Shown here: piece by piece, positions 50,407 through 59,824 of the stretch
How the letters are laid out: every line of letters begins with the position of its first letter
Numbering within the stretch: position 1 is the stretch's first letter
Source: Gemmatimonadetes bacterium 2013_60CM_65_52
GTDB lineage: Bacteria; Gemmatimonadota; Gemmatimonadetes; Gemmatimonadales; Gemmatimonadaceae
DNA: 64,000 bases
Assembly (NCBI GenBank): GCA_002215645.1
Contig: NGFI01000014.1
Location: forward strand, 372,001 to 436,000
Direction: 5' to 3'
Translations under genes and position numbers: made by a program
The notes under the pieces: model-generated
Seen by the model: the letters and a program-made list of their open reading frames with translations, nothing else
Database searches by the model: none
Told to the model about the DNA's origin: nothing

Positions 50407-52113
50407 ATGCGTCGTTCGGTCCTGCTCGCCATCGTCGGCTCGCTGGCTCCTGCCGTGGGCGCTGCGCAGAACGACTCCACCGCGTTCATCTGCGATGGAC
50501 GCGTGGTCGCACGAGTGAACATCACGACTGAACGCCCGCCGTTCTCGGGAACCGCGGCGAAATGGCGGGCCGCGGCGCATGCCATCGGGCTGCACCATGC
50601 GACCACACGTCGCACCGTGATCGAGGCGTTTCTTTCGCTTGCGCCCGGAACGATCTGTACGGAATTCCGTCGCTCCGAGTCCGAGCGCGTGCTGCGGGCG
50701 CAACCGTTCCTGTCACAGGCGGTCGTGCGCGTGGCGCCCGATACCGGCATTGGTGTCGTCGTCGAGGTGACCACGACCGACGAAGCGCCTGTACTCGTGA
50801 GCGGCCGATTTCGCGGCCTGAGACCGGAGTCCTTCTCGCTCGGCAACGAGAACGTCGGCGGTCTCGCGCTTCGCGTCGAAGGACGTATCGAGAACGGCGG
50901 AAGCTACCGGACGGAATTCGGCGGACGCATGGAGCAGGATGCACTGGTCGGCCATCCGTATCGACTCGTGCTCGACGGAGCGCGCTATCAGATCGGACAC
51001 CGCCTCGTGGCCGAGGTCGAACATCCGCTCTTCACCGATCTCCAACGTATCTCGTGGCATGCGGGCATCATCGTCACTGACGACTATCCGCGCTTCGAGC
51101 GCGTCGATGCCGACCAGTTGGCGCTGCAGGCGTCCGACCGAAGCTGGGGCGTCAGCTCGCTGCTGCGCGTGTTTGGCACGCATACGGTGACGTTGTTGGG
51201 CGGCGCCATCGATGGACGCCGGTTCGAACCGGCCACGCGAGCAGTCATCGTGCAAGACACCGGCGTGGCGCCGGATACGAGCGCCACGCTGCGCGGGCGC
51301 TATCCGTCGTTCGAGGTGGGGAGGATCGGCATCACGGGCGGCGTACGGCGCGTGACGTTCCAGACCGTGAGCGGCTTCGATGCCCTGGTCGGATCGCAGG
51401 ACGTCGCCCGTGGCGCGATGCTCGGAGTTCACATCGCCCACGGTTTACCGCAGTTCGGCGAGCGGGACCTGTTGATATCCGGCGCACTGTACGCCGGCGC
51501 GGCGAGCGCGAATGCGTTGCTGGCGACGCTCGCGCAGCTCGAGGGTAGACGCGACGCAGCGAGCACGTGGAACAGCGTCATTGGGAGCGCTCGCACGGCG
51601 CTCTACTGGGGCAGCGCGCCCGGGCTGGTTCTCGTCGTGGACGATCAGCTTTCGGCCGGCCGCAACTCACGTCTCCCGTTGCAGCTTTCGTTCAGGGATT
51701 ACGACTACGGATTGCCGGGCTACCGCAATTCCGGGCTTGCCGGCGCACTTCGGAACGTCGCGCGCGCGGAGCTGCGGGTCAGCGGCGAATCCCTCGTGCG
51801 CGAGGCCGACATCGGCCTTGCTGCATTCGTTCAGAATGGGCTGCTGCGTGCAGGCGACGTCCCGTTCGGCGTGGACGCCACGCGTACGACACTCGGCATC
51901 AGCGTGCTTGGCGCGTATCCTTCGCGCTCGAAGCGACTGTACCGCGCTGACCTCGCCTTTCCGCTTACACGCAGCGGGCGCGGTGCGGGAGGCGTGGAGG
52001 TGCGCTTCAGCAGCTTCGACCGCACGCAGGGCTTCTGGACAGAACCGGACGACGTGACGCGCGCGCGCACGGGCACGAATCCGAGCCGGCTGTTTGCGTG
52101 GCCGCAGCGCTGA
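50407..52113 (+). CDS. BamA/Omp85-like outer-membrane protein
   Basis: 568 residues with a signal peptide (MRRSVLLAIVGSLAPAVGAAQ). One or two POTRA-like units (about 22-130: ICDGRVVARVNITTERPPF, TRRTVIEAFLSLAPGTICTEFRRSESERVLRAQPFL, VEVTTTDEAPVLVSGRF) precede a predicted beta-barrel (about 150-568) made of alternating short strands. The canonical VRGY loop is not evident, so the call rests on the order signal, POTRA-like, barrel. Role unknown; possibly outer-membrane insertion or secretion. Starts 41 bp after the kinase gene on the same strand. Confidence 0.55.
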   Translation: MRRSVLLAIVGSLAPAVGAAQNDSTAFICDGRVVARVNITTERPPFSGTAAKWRAAAHAIGLHHATTRRTVIEAFLSLAPGTICTEFRRSESERVLRAQPFLSQAVVRVAPDTGIGVVVEVTTTDEAPVLVSGRFRGLRPESFSLGNENVGGLALRVEGRIENGGSYRTEFGGRMEQDALVGHPYRLVLDGARYQIGHRLVAEVEHPLFTDLQRISWHAGIIVTDDYPRFERVDADQLALQASDRSWGVSSLLRVFGTHTVTLLGGAIDGRRFEPATRAVIVQDTGVAPDTSATLRGRYPSFEVGRIGITGGVRRVTFQTVSGFDALVGSQDVARGAMLGVHIAHGLPQFGERDLLISGALYAGAASANALLATLAQLEGRRDAASTWNSVIGSARTALYWGSAPGLVLVVDDQLSAGRNSRLPLQLSFRDYDYGLPGYRNSGLAGALRNVARAELRVSGESLVREADIGLAAFVQNGLLRAGDVPFGVDATRTTLGISVLGAYPSRSKRLYRADLAFPLTRSGRGAGGVEVRFSSFDRTQGFWTEPDDVTRARTGTNPSRLFAWPQR

Positions 52114-52116
52114 GCG

Positions 52117-53526
52117 CTACGGCCGTTCGATCGGTAATCCCGACGCGGCCCATTCGGCAAAGCCGCCGGTCAGACTGGCGACGTTGTCGAATCCATTTGC
52201 CGCGAGGATGCTCGCCGCGATGGCGGATCGTCCTCCTGACTGACAGTGGACAACGATTGGCACGTCGCGCGGCAGTTCATCCAGGTGATCGCCGAGCTGG
52301 CCGAGTGGAATGTTCCGCACGCCGGTGAGATGTCCGTGCTCCCACTCCGCGTCGCCGCGTACGTCGAGGACGAAGGCGCCCTTCTCTCCCAGGAGCGTGG
52401 AGAGTGCACGCACGCTCACCTGTGATGTCGTCTCTGTGCGCGCCTCGTCGAAAGTGTCGCGCCCGAACCAGCCATCACATTCGAGATCGATCATCGCGAG
52501 CCTGCGGGCGGCTTCCGTGGCGACGTGAGGATCATCCCCGCCCGTAAGGAGGAAGAACTCCCGATCGTATGGAATGAGCGACCCCGCCCACGTGGTGAAG
52601 CTTCGGTTGAGCGGAATGTTGATCGTGCCCGCCAGGTGTCGCGCGACGAATGTCACGGCGTCGCGCGTGTCCACGACGAGCGCGCCGTCGTCGAGAATCG
52701 GAGTGATCTGCTTTCCATCGATGCGACGTGGCGACTGAATGCCTCCGACCATGGCCGGGCCGTCGCGATTGATTCGCTTCATGTGCGCGAAATATCTTGG
52801 CGGCTCGGGCTGTCCCTCGAGGACCAAGCGGACGAACTCGTCCTCGTCGCTCGCTGCAAGCCCCCAGTTGGCGATGCGCTCGTAACCAAGCGTCGTTGAC
52901 GGCACGGCGCCGAGTGCCTTGCCGCAGGCGGACCCCGCGCCGTGTCCCGGCCAGAGCTGCAGGTAGTCGGGCAGCGTGGCGAATTTTTTCAAGCTGGCGA
53001 AGAGCGTGCGCGCGCTGCCATCCATCGTACCGGCAATATTCGCCGCACGCTCGAGCAGGTCGGGGCGCCCGACGTCGCCCGCGAAAATGAAATCGCCAGT
53101 GAGGGCGCCCATCGGATACTCGGTTGCGGCGGTGTCCGTAACAAGAAACGTGAGATGCTCGGGAGTGTGTCCCGGCGTGTGGCGCGCGTCGAGCCGAACG
53201 TTGCCGACGGCGATGGTGTCTCCGTCATGCAGCAGCCGCGCGCGCGCCGACTCCGCGAACGCATACTGCCAGTCCTTTCCGCCCTCAGCGGAAAGATGGA
53301 GCTGCGCGCCGGTGTGCCCGGCGAGCTCTCTGCTCCCCGATACGAAATCCGCGTGAATGTGCGTCTCCGTAACGTGGCTGAGCCGGAGGCCCTCCTCCGC
53401 AGCGGCGCGTACGTATTGCTCGATGTCGCGATTGGCATCCACGACGACCGCATCGCCCGTAGCCTGACAGCCGATCAGATAGCTCGCCTGCGCGAGGTTT
53501 TCGTCGTAAAAGCGTCGAAGAAGCAT
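52117..53526 (-). CDS. MBL-fold persulfide dioxygenase-like protein with two rhodanese domains
   Basis: 469 residues. The metallo-beta-lactamase domain (1-245) has THIHADFVSGSREL (iron/zinc ligands His56, His58, Asp60), DARHTPGHTPEHLTFLV and the persulfide-dioxygenase hallmark FIFAGDVGRPDL. A first rhodanese domain (about 265-355) lacks the loop Cys (LLTGGDDPH). A second (about 372-468) has an active loop HCQSGGRSA. Such CstB/BigR-operon type enzymes oxidise persulfides to sulfite and move sulfane sulfur to thiosulfate. It sits downstream of, and convergent to, the BamA-like gene and upstream of no obvious sulfur regulator. Confidence 0.9.
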   Translation of the reverse strand: MLLRRFYDENLAQASYLIGCQATGDAVVVDANRDIEQYVRAAAEEGLRLSHVTETHIHADFVSGSRELAGHTGAQLHLSAEGGKDWQYAFAESARARLLHDGDTIAVGNVRLDARHTPGHTPEHLTFLVTDTAATEYPMGALTGDFIFAGDVGRPDLLERAANIAGTMDGSARTLFASLKKFATLPDYLQLWPGHGAGSACGKALGAVPSTTLGYERIANWGLAASDEDEFVRLVLEGQPEPPRYFAHMKRINRDGPAMVGGIQSPRRIDGKQITPILDDGALVVDTRDAVTFVARHLAGTINIPLNRSFTTWAGSLIPYDREFFLLTGGDDPHVATEAARRLAMIDLECDGWFGRDTFDEARTETTSQVSVRALSTLLGEKGAFVLDVRGDAEWEHGHLTGVRNIPLGQLGDHLDELPRDVPIVVHCQSGGRSAIAASILAANGFDNVASLTGGFAEWAASGLPIERP

Positions 53527-53533
53527 CGGGCCG

Positions 53534-54979
53534 TCAGGGCACCACGCGCTGCGGACGCTTGGCCATGAGAGCCTCGATCTCAGGGATCTCGCGCGGGGCG
53601 GAGCTGATGCGCTCGAGACCCTGCGGCGTGATCACGTAATCGTCCTCGATGCGCACGCCGGTGTTCTCGTACCGCTGCACAACGGGTCGCACCTTGGCAA
53701 CAAACGCGCGGTTCCGCGGCGTGTCGGGTAGCGCATCCAGCATCGCGCTGCCGATGTAGATGCCCGGTTCAATCGTGAACGCGTCGCCTTCCTTGAAGCG
53801 ATGGTCACCGTAGTAGAATTGCGCGGGATCGTGTACGGCGAGGCCCAGTCCGTGAGAGATGCCGTGGATCATCCAGAACGTCGCCTGCCGGCATGAGCGC
53901 GGATTCGCCTGACAGTTCACGGGCCACGGCATGTCGAGCGTGGCGTCTTCGCGTTCCACGAGACCGAGCGCTGCCAGTCCCTTAGCGCGGATGTCGAACG
54001 CGGAGTCTGTCGCGGCCGAGGCAAGCATACCCGGCTTCGAGTTCCGCTCGGCGGCCTTCTGCGCGTCGAGCACGAGCTGATAGAGGGCACGCTGTTCCGG
54101 CGTGTAGCGGCCACTCACGGGAATCGTACGTGTGATGTCCGCCGCGTAGCCCTCGTACTCCGTGGCTGCGTCCATGACCACGACGTCGCCTGGATGTACG
54201 TCGCCTCGGTCGCGCATGTAATGCAGCTGCGTTCCATGCGCGCCTCCACCGACGATGGAGCCGTACGCCGGACGACCACCACCCAGTCGTGTAAACGCGT
54301 ATTCGAGTGCGGCCTGGATCTCGTATTCGTGTGTGGGCTGAGGGATGCCCAGCACCTCGAGATGCCCCTGCGAGCTGATTTTCGCCGCGGTGCGCAAGAG
54401 CTCCATCTCGGCCGGACTTTTTCGTGCGCGGAGCTCGTCGAGGACAGGATGGCCGTCGCGCACGGTGATTCCCGGGTGCCGGGCGGCCAGCGCCTTCATG
54501 AACTCGCGTCCGCGCGAGAGGGAATCCTGCGCGGCAAAATCGGCGTCGCCGAAATCGGCGAGGAAGAAGAACGGCAGCCCGGAGGCGGCAACGGAGTCCG
54601 CGAAACGTTCCAACGCGGGCGCCGAGCGTGCGTGCAGTCCCCAGTCTGCCACGACGGCGGCGGAATCAGGGCGCCGACCGTAGTAGAACGCCGCACGCGG
54701 CGCGGCAGGTGAGATGAACAGCGTGCTCATGCCCCTGCCGCGGCGGACGACCATCGCGAATGCGGCGTCCGGCTCGTCGAAGTTGGTGAGATAGTGAAAT
54801 GCGGGCAGTTGAAAGAACGGACCGAAGTCGGTCGTGGGCGTCCGGCCGCCGATCGCGATCACGATGCCATCGCCGATGTGCGCCGCGAGCGAGTCGCGTC
54901 TCGCGGCGTACTCGCTCGATGGAATCTGCGCGGCCGCCGTCTGCGCACCGAGCGCGACTGCGACGAGCAAGCGCTTCAC
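53534..54979 (-). CDS. Xaa-Pro aminopeptidase (M24B, aminopeptidase P), exported
   Basis: 481 residues from GTG 54979 with a short signal peptide (VKRLLVAVALGAQTAAAQ). The N-terminal AMP_N domain (about 25-165) includes GRTPTTDFGPFFQLPAFHYLTNFDEPDA. The pita-bread catalytic domain has the metal ligands Asp in VVMDAATEYEGYAADITRT, His in MIHGISHGLGLAVHD, Glu in FTIEPGIYI and Glu in GVRIEDDYVIT. It removes the N-terminal residue before proline. GTGA overlap with the S9 peptidase gene; together they form a proline-peptide degrading unit. The reading frame runs on upstream to 56095, but that is a shadow of the S9 gene. Confidence 0.93.
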   Translation of the reverse strand: MKRLLVAVALGAQTAAAQIPSSEYAARRDSLAAHIGDGIVIAIGGRTPTTDFGPFFQLPAFHYLTNFDEPDAAFAMVVRRGRGMSTLFISPAAPRAAFYYGRRPDSAAVVADWGLHARSAPALERFADSVAASGLPFFFLADFGDADFAAQDSLSRGREFMKALAARHPGITVRDGHPVLDELRARKSPAEMELLRTAAKISSQGHLEVLGIPQPTHEYEIQAALEYAFTRLGGGRPAYGSIVGGGAHGTQLHYMRDRGDVHPGDVVVMDAATEYEGYAADITRTIPVSGRYTPEQRALYQLVLDAQKAAERNSKPGMLASAATDSAFDIRAKGLAALGLVEREDATLDMPWPVNCQANPRSCRQATFWMIHGISHGLGLAVHDPAQFYYGDHRFKEGDAFTIEPGIYIGSAMLDALPDTPRNRAFVAKVRPVVQRYENTGVRIEDDYVITPQGLERISSAPREIPEIEALMAKRPQRVVP

Positions 54980-57396
54980 GGCCGCTCCGGCGTCATGGCG
55001 GGCAGAACTCGCAGCGGCTGGTTTCGCGGTACGCCGATCTGGTATTCCTTCGGCGGCTCGGCGCCCATGAGGTTCTTCACGAAGTAGTCCCACCGGCGGC
55101 GCGTCATGTATGCGCTCATGCTGCCGTAACCATGCGCCTGGTTGGGGAGCATCAGCAGGTCGAAGTCCTTGTTCGCCTTGATGAGGGCCTCCACGACGAG
55201 CTCGGTGCTGACCGGAGGGACGTTGTCGTCCATCGTGCCGTGCGCGAGCAGCAGCTTGCCGCGAAGGTTGCGCGCGAGCGTCTGGTTCGCTTCGGCGTCG
55301 TAGTTGTCGCCATTGGGGCCGCCGCGAATGAGGAGGCCCTGATAGCGCTCGCCCCAGTCGTCCTCGTAGACGCGGTTGTCGTGGTTGCCGGATTCGGAGA
55401 TGCCGACCTTGAAGAAGTCCGGATAGCGGAACATGGCGTCCGCCGTGGCGAATCCGCCGCCCGAATGTCCCCAGATTCCCGCGCGATCGACGTCGATGAA
55501 CGCATAGCGCCGCGCGAGCTCGCGCATGCCGGCCACCTGATCCGGGAGTGTGTTGTCGCCCATCTTGCCGTAGTACGCGTCGTGAAACGACTTCGAGCGC
55601 CACGGCGTGCCCATGCCGTCGATCTCCACGACGATGAAGCCGAGCTCCGTCAGTGCGTGATTGTCGCCGCGCGCGGGATAGAAGCTCCTGCCCCCGACGC
55701 TGCCCGTCTGCGGTCCCGGGTAGATGTGGTTGATGATCGGATACTTCTTCGTCGAGTCGAGGTTGGCCGGCGTGTACAGAAGGCCGTATAGGTCCGTCGT
55801 GCCGTCCCGTGCCTTCACCACGATCGGCGTCGGCGCGTTCCACCCAGCTGCCACGAGACGCGTGATGTCGGCTCGCTCGAGCGTCGTGATCAGCTTTCCG
55901 CCCGCGTCGCGCAACACCGTCACCGGCGGCACGTTCGGCTGCGAGTAGCTGTCCACGAAATATTTGTTGGTCGGCGAGAGCTGCACGGAGTGGTCGCCGT
56001 TTTCCGGCGTCAGCACGCTGAAGTGTCTGCCGTCCAGGTCCACGCGGCAGAGCTGGCGGAAGTATGGATCGCGGCCCGGCGTCTTGCCGACACAACCGAA
56101 CCAGATCACGCGAGCCTTGTCATCGATGTGCTGGATGGCCGTGACGTTTCCCGTTCCGGTGGTGATCTGCTGCTTCAGCTTTCCGGTGTTGAGATCATAT
56201 AGATAGAGCTGCCCCCAATCATCGCGCTCCGAGAACCAGATGAACTCGCCGCTGGCCGGCAGGACGTGCCAGTTGGACGCGCCGTTGCCCGACTCGTACT
56301 GTGTCGCGACGACCTCCTCGTACACATCGCGCACCACGCCCGTCCGTGCATCCGCGACGCGCAGCGTGGCCTTCTTGTGATCGCGCGACGAGGAGACGAA
56401 CGCGACGTGCGACGCGTCGGGATACCATTCGACATCCGTCCATTCGCCGGCGCTGCACGACACGTCGTCGCAGAGCGTGGAGCGGTGCTGATCGGCGGGC
56501 ATCTGGAAGCGCGTCACCGCCGCGTTGTCCACGTCGATGACCACGCGCTGTATGGTCGTGATGATGCTGTCGCCCGGCAGCGGGTACGGCCACGCGCTGA
56601 GCGCCGGATGTCCAGCGACCGTGTTCACGAGATACATCATGCCCACGCCGCGCTCGTCCTGCTGGAACGTCGCGATTTTTCTGGAGTCGGGTGACCACGT
56701 CAGAATCGCGTTGTCACTGTGCGTCCATCCCGCATTGTCGGTCGCGTAACCGAAACTCTTCACGCCGTCCGTCGTGAGTTGACGCTCCTGATTGGTGGAG
56801 ACGTCGCGCACCCAGAGGTTGTAATTCCTGATGAACGCGCCGCGCTTTCCATCGGGCGAACGCACTTCGGGGGGGCGTCCGCCAGATGACGCACCGCCGC
56901 GCCGGCCGCCAACCACCGCCGGCGTTGCAGCCTCGCGGTCATCGACGGCGGCGCCGCACCGCCCCGTCTCCACGTTGCACTCGTAGCGACGCGTGCCCAC
57001 GTGGACCAGGACTGCGCCGGTGGGTGTGAACTCGATCGTGTTGAACGGCAAAGCATTCGCACCGACGGTCTGTCCGCTCGCGGCGCTGAGGCCGGCCGCC
57101 ATCTTCGCGTTGTCGAACGCACGCGTCCGCGTCCCCTTGGCAGGATCCACCAGAATGAACTCGGAGCCGTTCGGCGTCGACACGCGGTACCAGAGTCGGT
57201 CGTTCGCGAGCCACACCGGACGGATGGACGAGCCGAACACCAGGGGATTCACGGTCTGCCCCAGCAAACGCTCCGCACGAGCATAGTCCACCGCGGTATA
57301 GGCCTTCTGCTGCGCCGACATGGCGGGGGCGATCAGCATGGCGGCGACGCCAGCAGTGGCGGCGGCACGGAGGACGGGAATCGAGGACAGGCGCAT
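54976..57396 (-). CDS. S9 family peptidase (dipeptidyl peptidase IV-like), secreted
   Basis: 806 residues from ATG 57396, with signal peptide MRLSSIPVLRAAATAGVAAMLIAPAMSAQ. An eight-bladed propeller (about 60-520; for example SFGYATDNAGWTHSDNAILTWSPDSRKIA, WVSS-type strands) precedes the catalytic alpha/beta-hydrolase domain: KKYPIINHIYPGPQ, the nucleophile in GIWGHSGGGFATADAM, Asp in LLAHGTMDDNVPP and His in LPNQAHGYG. The family cleaves Xaa-Pro dipeptides from peptide N-termini. It is coupled by GTGA to the aminopeptidase P gene. A start 28 residues upstream at 57480 is unlikely because it lacks a signal sequence. Confidence 0.93.
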   Translation of the reverse strand: MRLSSIPVLRAAATAGVAAMLIAPAMSAQQKAYTAVDYARAERLLGQTVNPLVFGSSIRPVWLANDRLWYRVSTPNGSEFILVDPAKGTRTRAFDNAKMAAGLSAASGQTVGANALPFNTIEFTPTGAVLVHVGTRRYECNVETGRCGAAVDDREAATPAVVGGRRGGASSGGRPPEVRSPDGKRGAFIRNYNLWVRDVSTNQERQLTTDGVKSFGYATDNAGWTHSDNAILTWSPDSRKIATFQQDERGVGMMYLVNTVAGHPALSAWPYPLPGDSIITTIQRVVIDVDNAAVTRFQMPADQHRSTLCDDVSCSAGEWTDVEWYPDASHVAFVSSSRDHKKATLRVADARTGVVRDVYEEVVATQYESGNGASNWHVLPASGEFIWFSERDDWGQLYLYDLNTGKLKQQITTGTGNVTAIQHIDDKARVIWFGCVGKTPGRDPYFRQLCRVDLDGRHFSVLTPENGDHSVQLSPTNKYFVDSYSQPNVPPVTVLRDAGGKLITTLERADITRLVAAGWNAPTPIVVKARDGTTDLYGLLYTPANLDSTKKYPIINHIYPGPQTGSVGGRSFYPARGDNHALTELGFIVVEIDGMGTPWRSKSFHDAYYGKMGDNTLPDQVAGMRELARRYAFIDVDRAGIWGHSGGGFATADAMFRYPDFFKVGISESGNHDNRVYEDDWGERYQGLLIRGGPNGDNYDAEANQTLARNLRGKLLLAHGTMDDNVPPVSTELVVEALIKANKDFDLLMLPNQAHGYGSMSAYMTRRRWDYFVKNLMGAEPPKEYQIGVPRNQPLRVLPAMTPERP

Positions 57397-57549
57397 GGCA
57401 CGAGAGAGGAGGACGGGCAGCGCAACGAAAGTCGGGCGCGGCGCACCCTGAAGTATCGCGCTGGAACGGCAGCCCGCCAAGGCACGCTGGCGAGCGCCCG
57501 ATACCGCTCATATCGTCACGACATGCGCGCCATGCGAGTTGCCCGCTAG

Positions 57550-58443
57550 ATGCCGGAGCTACCCGACGTCACCGTGTATGTCGACGCGTTGCGCGAGCGC
57601 GTGGTCGGACAGCCACTCTCAGCGTACGCCATCCTGAGCCCGTTCATTCTCCGAACGGTGGATCCGCCGCTCGACGCCGCGGTCGGCCGGCAGGTCGGCA
57701 GCGTCGAGCGCCTTGGCAAGCGCATCGTCTTCGGCTTCGACGGCGATCTCTCCGTGGTCATCCATCTGATGATCGCCGGCCGCTTTCGCTGGCTCGAGCC
57801 CGGCTCGCGAAAGAAGGTACCGGCAAGGATTTCCCTCGCGAGATTCGAGTTCCCGACAGGTGCGCTGGTTCTCACGGAAGCGGGAACGAAACGCCGTGCC
57901 GCGCTGCACGTCGTGGCGGGCCGTGCGGGGCTCCAGCAGTTCGACCGCGGCGGCCTCGAGGTGCTCGACGCGACGACGGACCAGTTCGCCGAGCGTTTGC
58001 GCAGGGAGAATCACACCCTCAAGCGGTCGTTGACCGACCCGCGACTGTTCAGCGGCATCGGCAACGCGTACTCGGACGAGATTCTGCATCGCGCGCGGCT
58101 CTCGCCGCTCATGCTCACCACCCGCTTGAGCGACGAAGACATCGCGCGCCTCTTCGATGCCACTCGAGGAACGCTGGTGAGCTGGACCGATCGGCTGGCG
58201 AACGAGCGCAGCGGCGGATTCCCCGAGCATGTGACCGCGTTCCGCGAGGGAATGGCGGTTCACGGCCGATACGGCCAACCGTGTCCGGAGTGTGGCGCAC
58301 CGGTCCAGCGCATCCGATACAGCGACAACGAGACGAACTATTGCGCGCGCTGTCAGACCGGAGGGCGCTTGCTGGCGGATCGGGCGATGTCGCGCCTGCT
58401 CAAGCAGGATTGGCCGAGGACACTCGAGGAGCTCGAGGGCTGA
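57550..58443 (+). CDS. Formamidopyrimidine-DNA glycosylase (MutM/Nei family)
   Basis: 297 residues. It begins MPELPDVTVYVDALRER, with Pro2 as the catalytic nucleophile after Met removal and Glu3 the general acid (Fpg normally PELPEV). The H2TH region NHTLKRSLTDPRLFSGIGNAYSDEILHRARLSP and a C-terminal zinc finger CPECGAPVQRIRYSDNETNYCARCQTGGR (Cys-x2-Cys-x16-Cys-x2-Cys) are complete. It excises oxidised bases such as 8-oxoguanine in base-excision repair. Whether it is Fpg or endonuclease VIII type cannot be settled. It is divergent from the S9 peptidase. Confidence 0.93.
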   Translation: MPELPDVTVYVDALRERVVGQPLSAYAILSPFILRTVDPPLDAAVGRQVGSVERLGKRIVFGFDGDLSVVIHLMIAGRFRWLEPGSRKKVPARISLARFEFPTGALVLTEAGTKRRAALHVVAGRAGLQQFDRGGLEVLDATTDQFAERLRRENHTLKRSLTDPRLFSGIGNAYSDEILHRARLSPLMLTTRLSDEDIARLFDATRGTLVSWTDRLANERSGGFPEHVTAFREGMAVHGRYGQPCPECGAPVQRIRYSDNETNYCARCQTGGRLLADRAMSRLLKQDWPRTLEELEG

Positions 58444-58466
58444 CCTCTCTAAACGACGCCGCAGCA

Positions 58467-58598
58467 GTATCCGGAGGGAACCCCAGTACTCGGTGTCCGG
58501 CATCCTGTACAAGGGGCGTATCCGGTAAAAGGCGCCCTTGGTCGGCCGTCACGTCCATCCGGGTACGTCGTTTACCGAGTACCGGATACCGAGTTCTG
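58467..58598. repeat. Palindromic intergenic repeat element with repeated TATCCGG boxes
   Basis: CAGTACTCGGTGTCCGG (58484-58500) and CCGGATACCGAGTTCTG (58582-58598) form an inverted repeat with 15 of 17 positions complementary. GTATCCGG also occurs at 58467-58474 and 58518-58525, and its complement at 58582-58589. The element fills the 184-bp gap between convergent genes and may act as a bidirectional terminator or be a dispersed REP-like repeat. Confidence 0.55.
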
Positions 58599-58627
58599 AT
58601 CTTCACTACTGGTTTCCAAAAGCGCCG

Positions 58628-59824
58628 TCAGTCCAGCGCCTTCGAGGCGGGCGGCATGACCGCGTGGAAGTCCGCATGGAAGCGCTCCATGTACGACTCC
58701 AGGAGCGCGTCGACACGCTCCCGGTTGTCCGCGGCAACGATGAGTCCCGCGTGCTGCTTCTTGACGAGGCGGCGGACGACGTTCGCGTCATCATACGCCG
58801 ACATGTCCGGCCATTCCTGACGCGCGAGCGTGAGAATGAGTCCGGCGTAATCCGCGCGCTTCGGAGGCGGCGCGTATTCTTCGCCGCGGGCATCGGCGAC
58901 CTCGAGGCGCGCCCATTCCCGCCACAGGTTCACGTCCGTCGCCGCATCGATCATGTCCACGATGTACGCACCGCCGACGCGCGCCGCCGTCTCGAGAAAA
59001 TAGAGGCGGCCGTCCTCGGCCGCCCTGATGAACTCCGTATGAAGCACTCCACGGACGAGTCCGAGCCCGCGGATGATCTCCGCATTCAGGTGGGTGAGGT
59101 CGCGACCGAGCTGTGATCCGCGCGGGAGCGTGGCCGTCGCGAACAAACCGCCGCCGTGATAGACGTCGAATGGCGTGTTCAGATAGCCGCTCGATTCGGC
59201 AAAGACGGGTTGCATATCCCACGCGATGGAATCGACGTGCATGACCTGCCCCGGAATGAATTGTTCGAGCAGATGGTGCGGTCGTCGGTTCTCGAGCTGA
59301 TCGAGCACCCGCCACACCTCGTCGACGTCGTCCATCTTCTTGAGTCCGATGGCCGACGCGGAACTGCGCGGCTTCAGAATCCACGGTGGGGCAACCGCGT
59401 CGAGAAAGAGCGCGACCTCCGCCCGGTTGATGAGCGACACGAACTCCGGCACGAGCACGCCATGCTCCTTGGCGCGCATACGCATGGCGAGCTTGTCGCG
59501 AAAGTAGCGCATGGTCGTCTCGCCCATGCCTGGAATGCGCAGGTGCTCACGCGCCGCCGCCGCGATCTCCTGATCGAACTCATCGAGGGCGACGATGCGA
59601 TCGATGGCTTCGCTGCGCGCCAGATAGCTCAGCGCGTCGAGCATCTGCTCGCGACCGAGCTCCTCCGGCATGAGGTAGCGCTCGTCCATGCTCTCGATCG
59701 GCCACTCGGCGTCCTTGAGGTTCTCCGCGGTGAGGAGCAGCACACGGCATCCCAGTGCGCGGCACTCGCGGAGAAAATCCTGGCCCTTGAAGTAGCTGGT
59801 GATGCAGAGAATGGTGGTTGGCAT
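58628..59824 (-). CDS. ATP-grasp domain protein (carboxylate-amine ligase-like)
   Basis: 398 residues. The pre-ATP-grasp Rossmann-like domain (about 1-100) contains TTILCITSYFKGQDFLRECRALG. The ATP-grasp domain has MRYFRDKLAMRMRAKEHGVLVPEF, PPWILKPRSSASAIGLKKM, HHLLEQFIPGQVMHVDSIAWD and the metal-binding ending LYFLETAARVGGAYIVDMI. It is a carbamoyl-phosphate-synthase-L-chain/biotin-carboxylase-like ligase that activates a carboxylate with ATP; the substrate is unknown. It stands alone, and differs in family from the ATP-grasp gene at 14768. Confidence 0.85.
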   Translation of the reverse strand: MPTTILCITSYFKGQDFLRECRALGCRVLLLTAENLKDAEWPIESMDERYLMPEELGREQMLDALSYLARSEAIDRIVALDEFDQEIAAAAREHLRIPGMGETTMRYFRDKLAMRMRAKEHGVLVPEFVSLINRAEVALFLDAVAPPWILKPRSSASAIGLKKMDDVDEVWRVLDQLENRRPHHLLEQFIPGQVMHVDSIAWDMQPVFAESSGYLNTPFDVYHGGGLFATATLPRGSQLGRDLTHLNAEIIRGLGLVRGVLHTEFIRAAEDGRLYFLETAARVGGAYIVDMIDAATDVNLWREWARLEVADARGEEYAPPPKRADYAGLILTLARQEWPDMSAYDDANVVRRLVKKQHAGLIVAADNRERVDALLESYMERFHADFHAVMPPASKALD

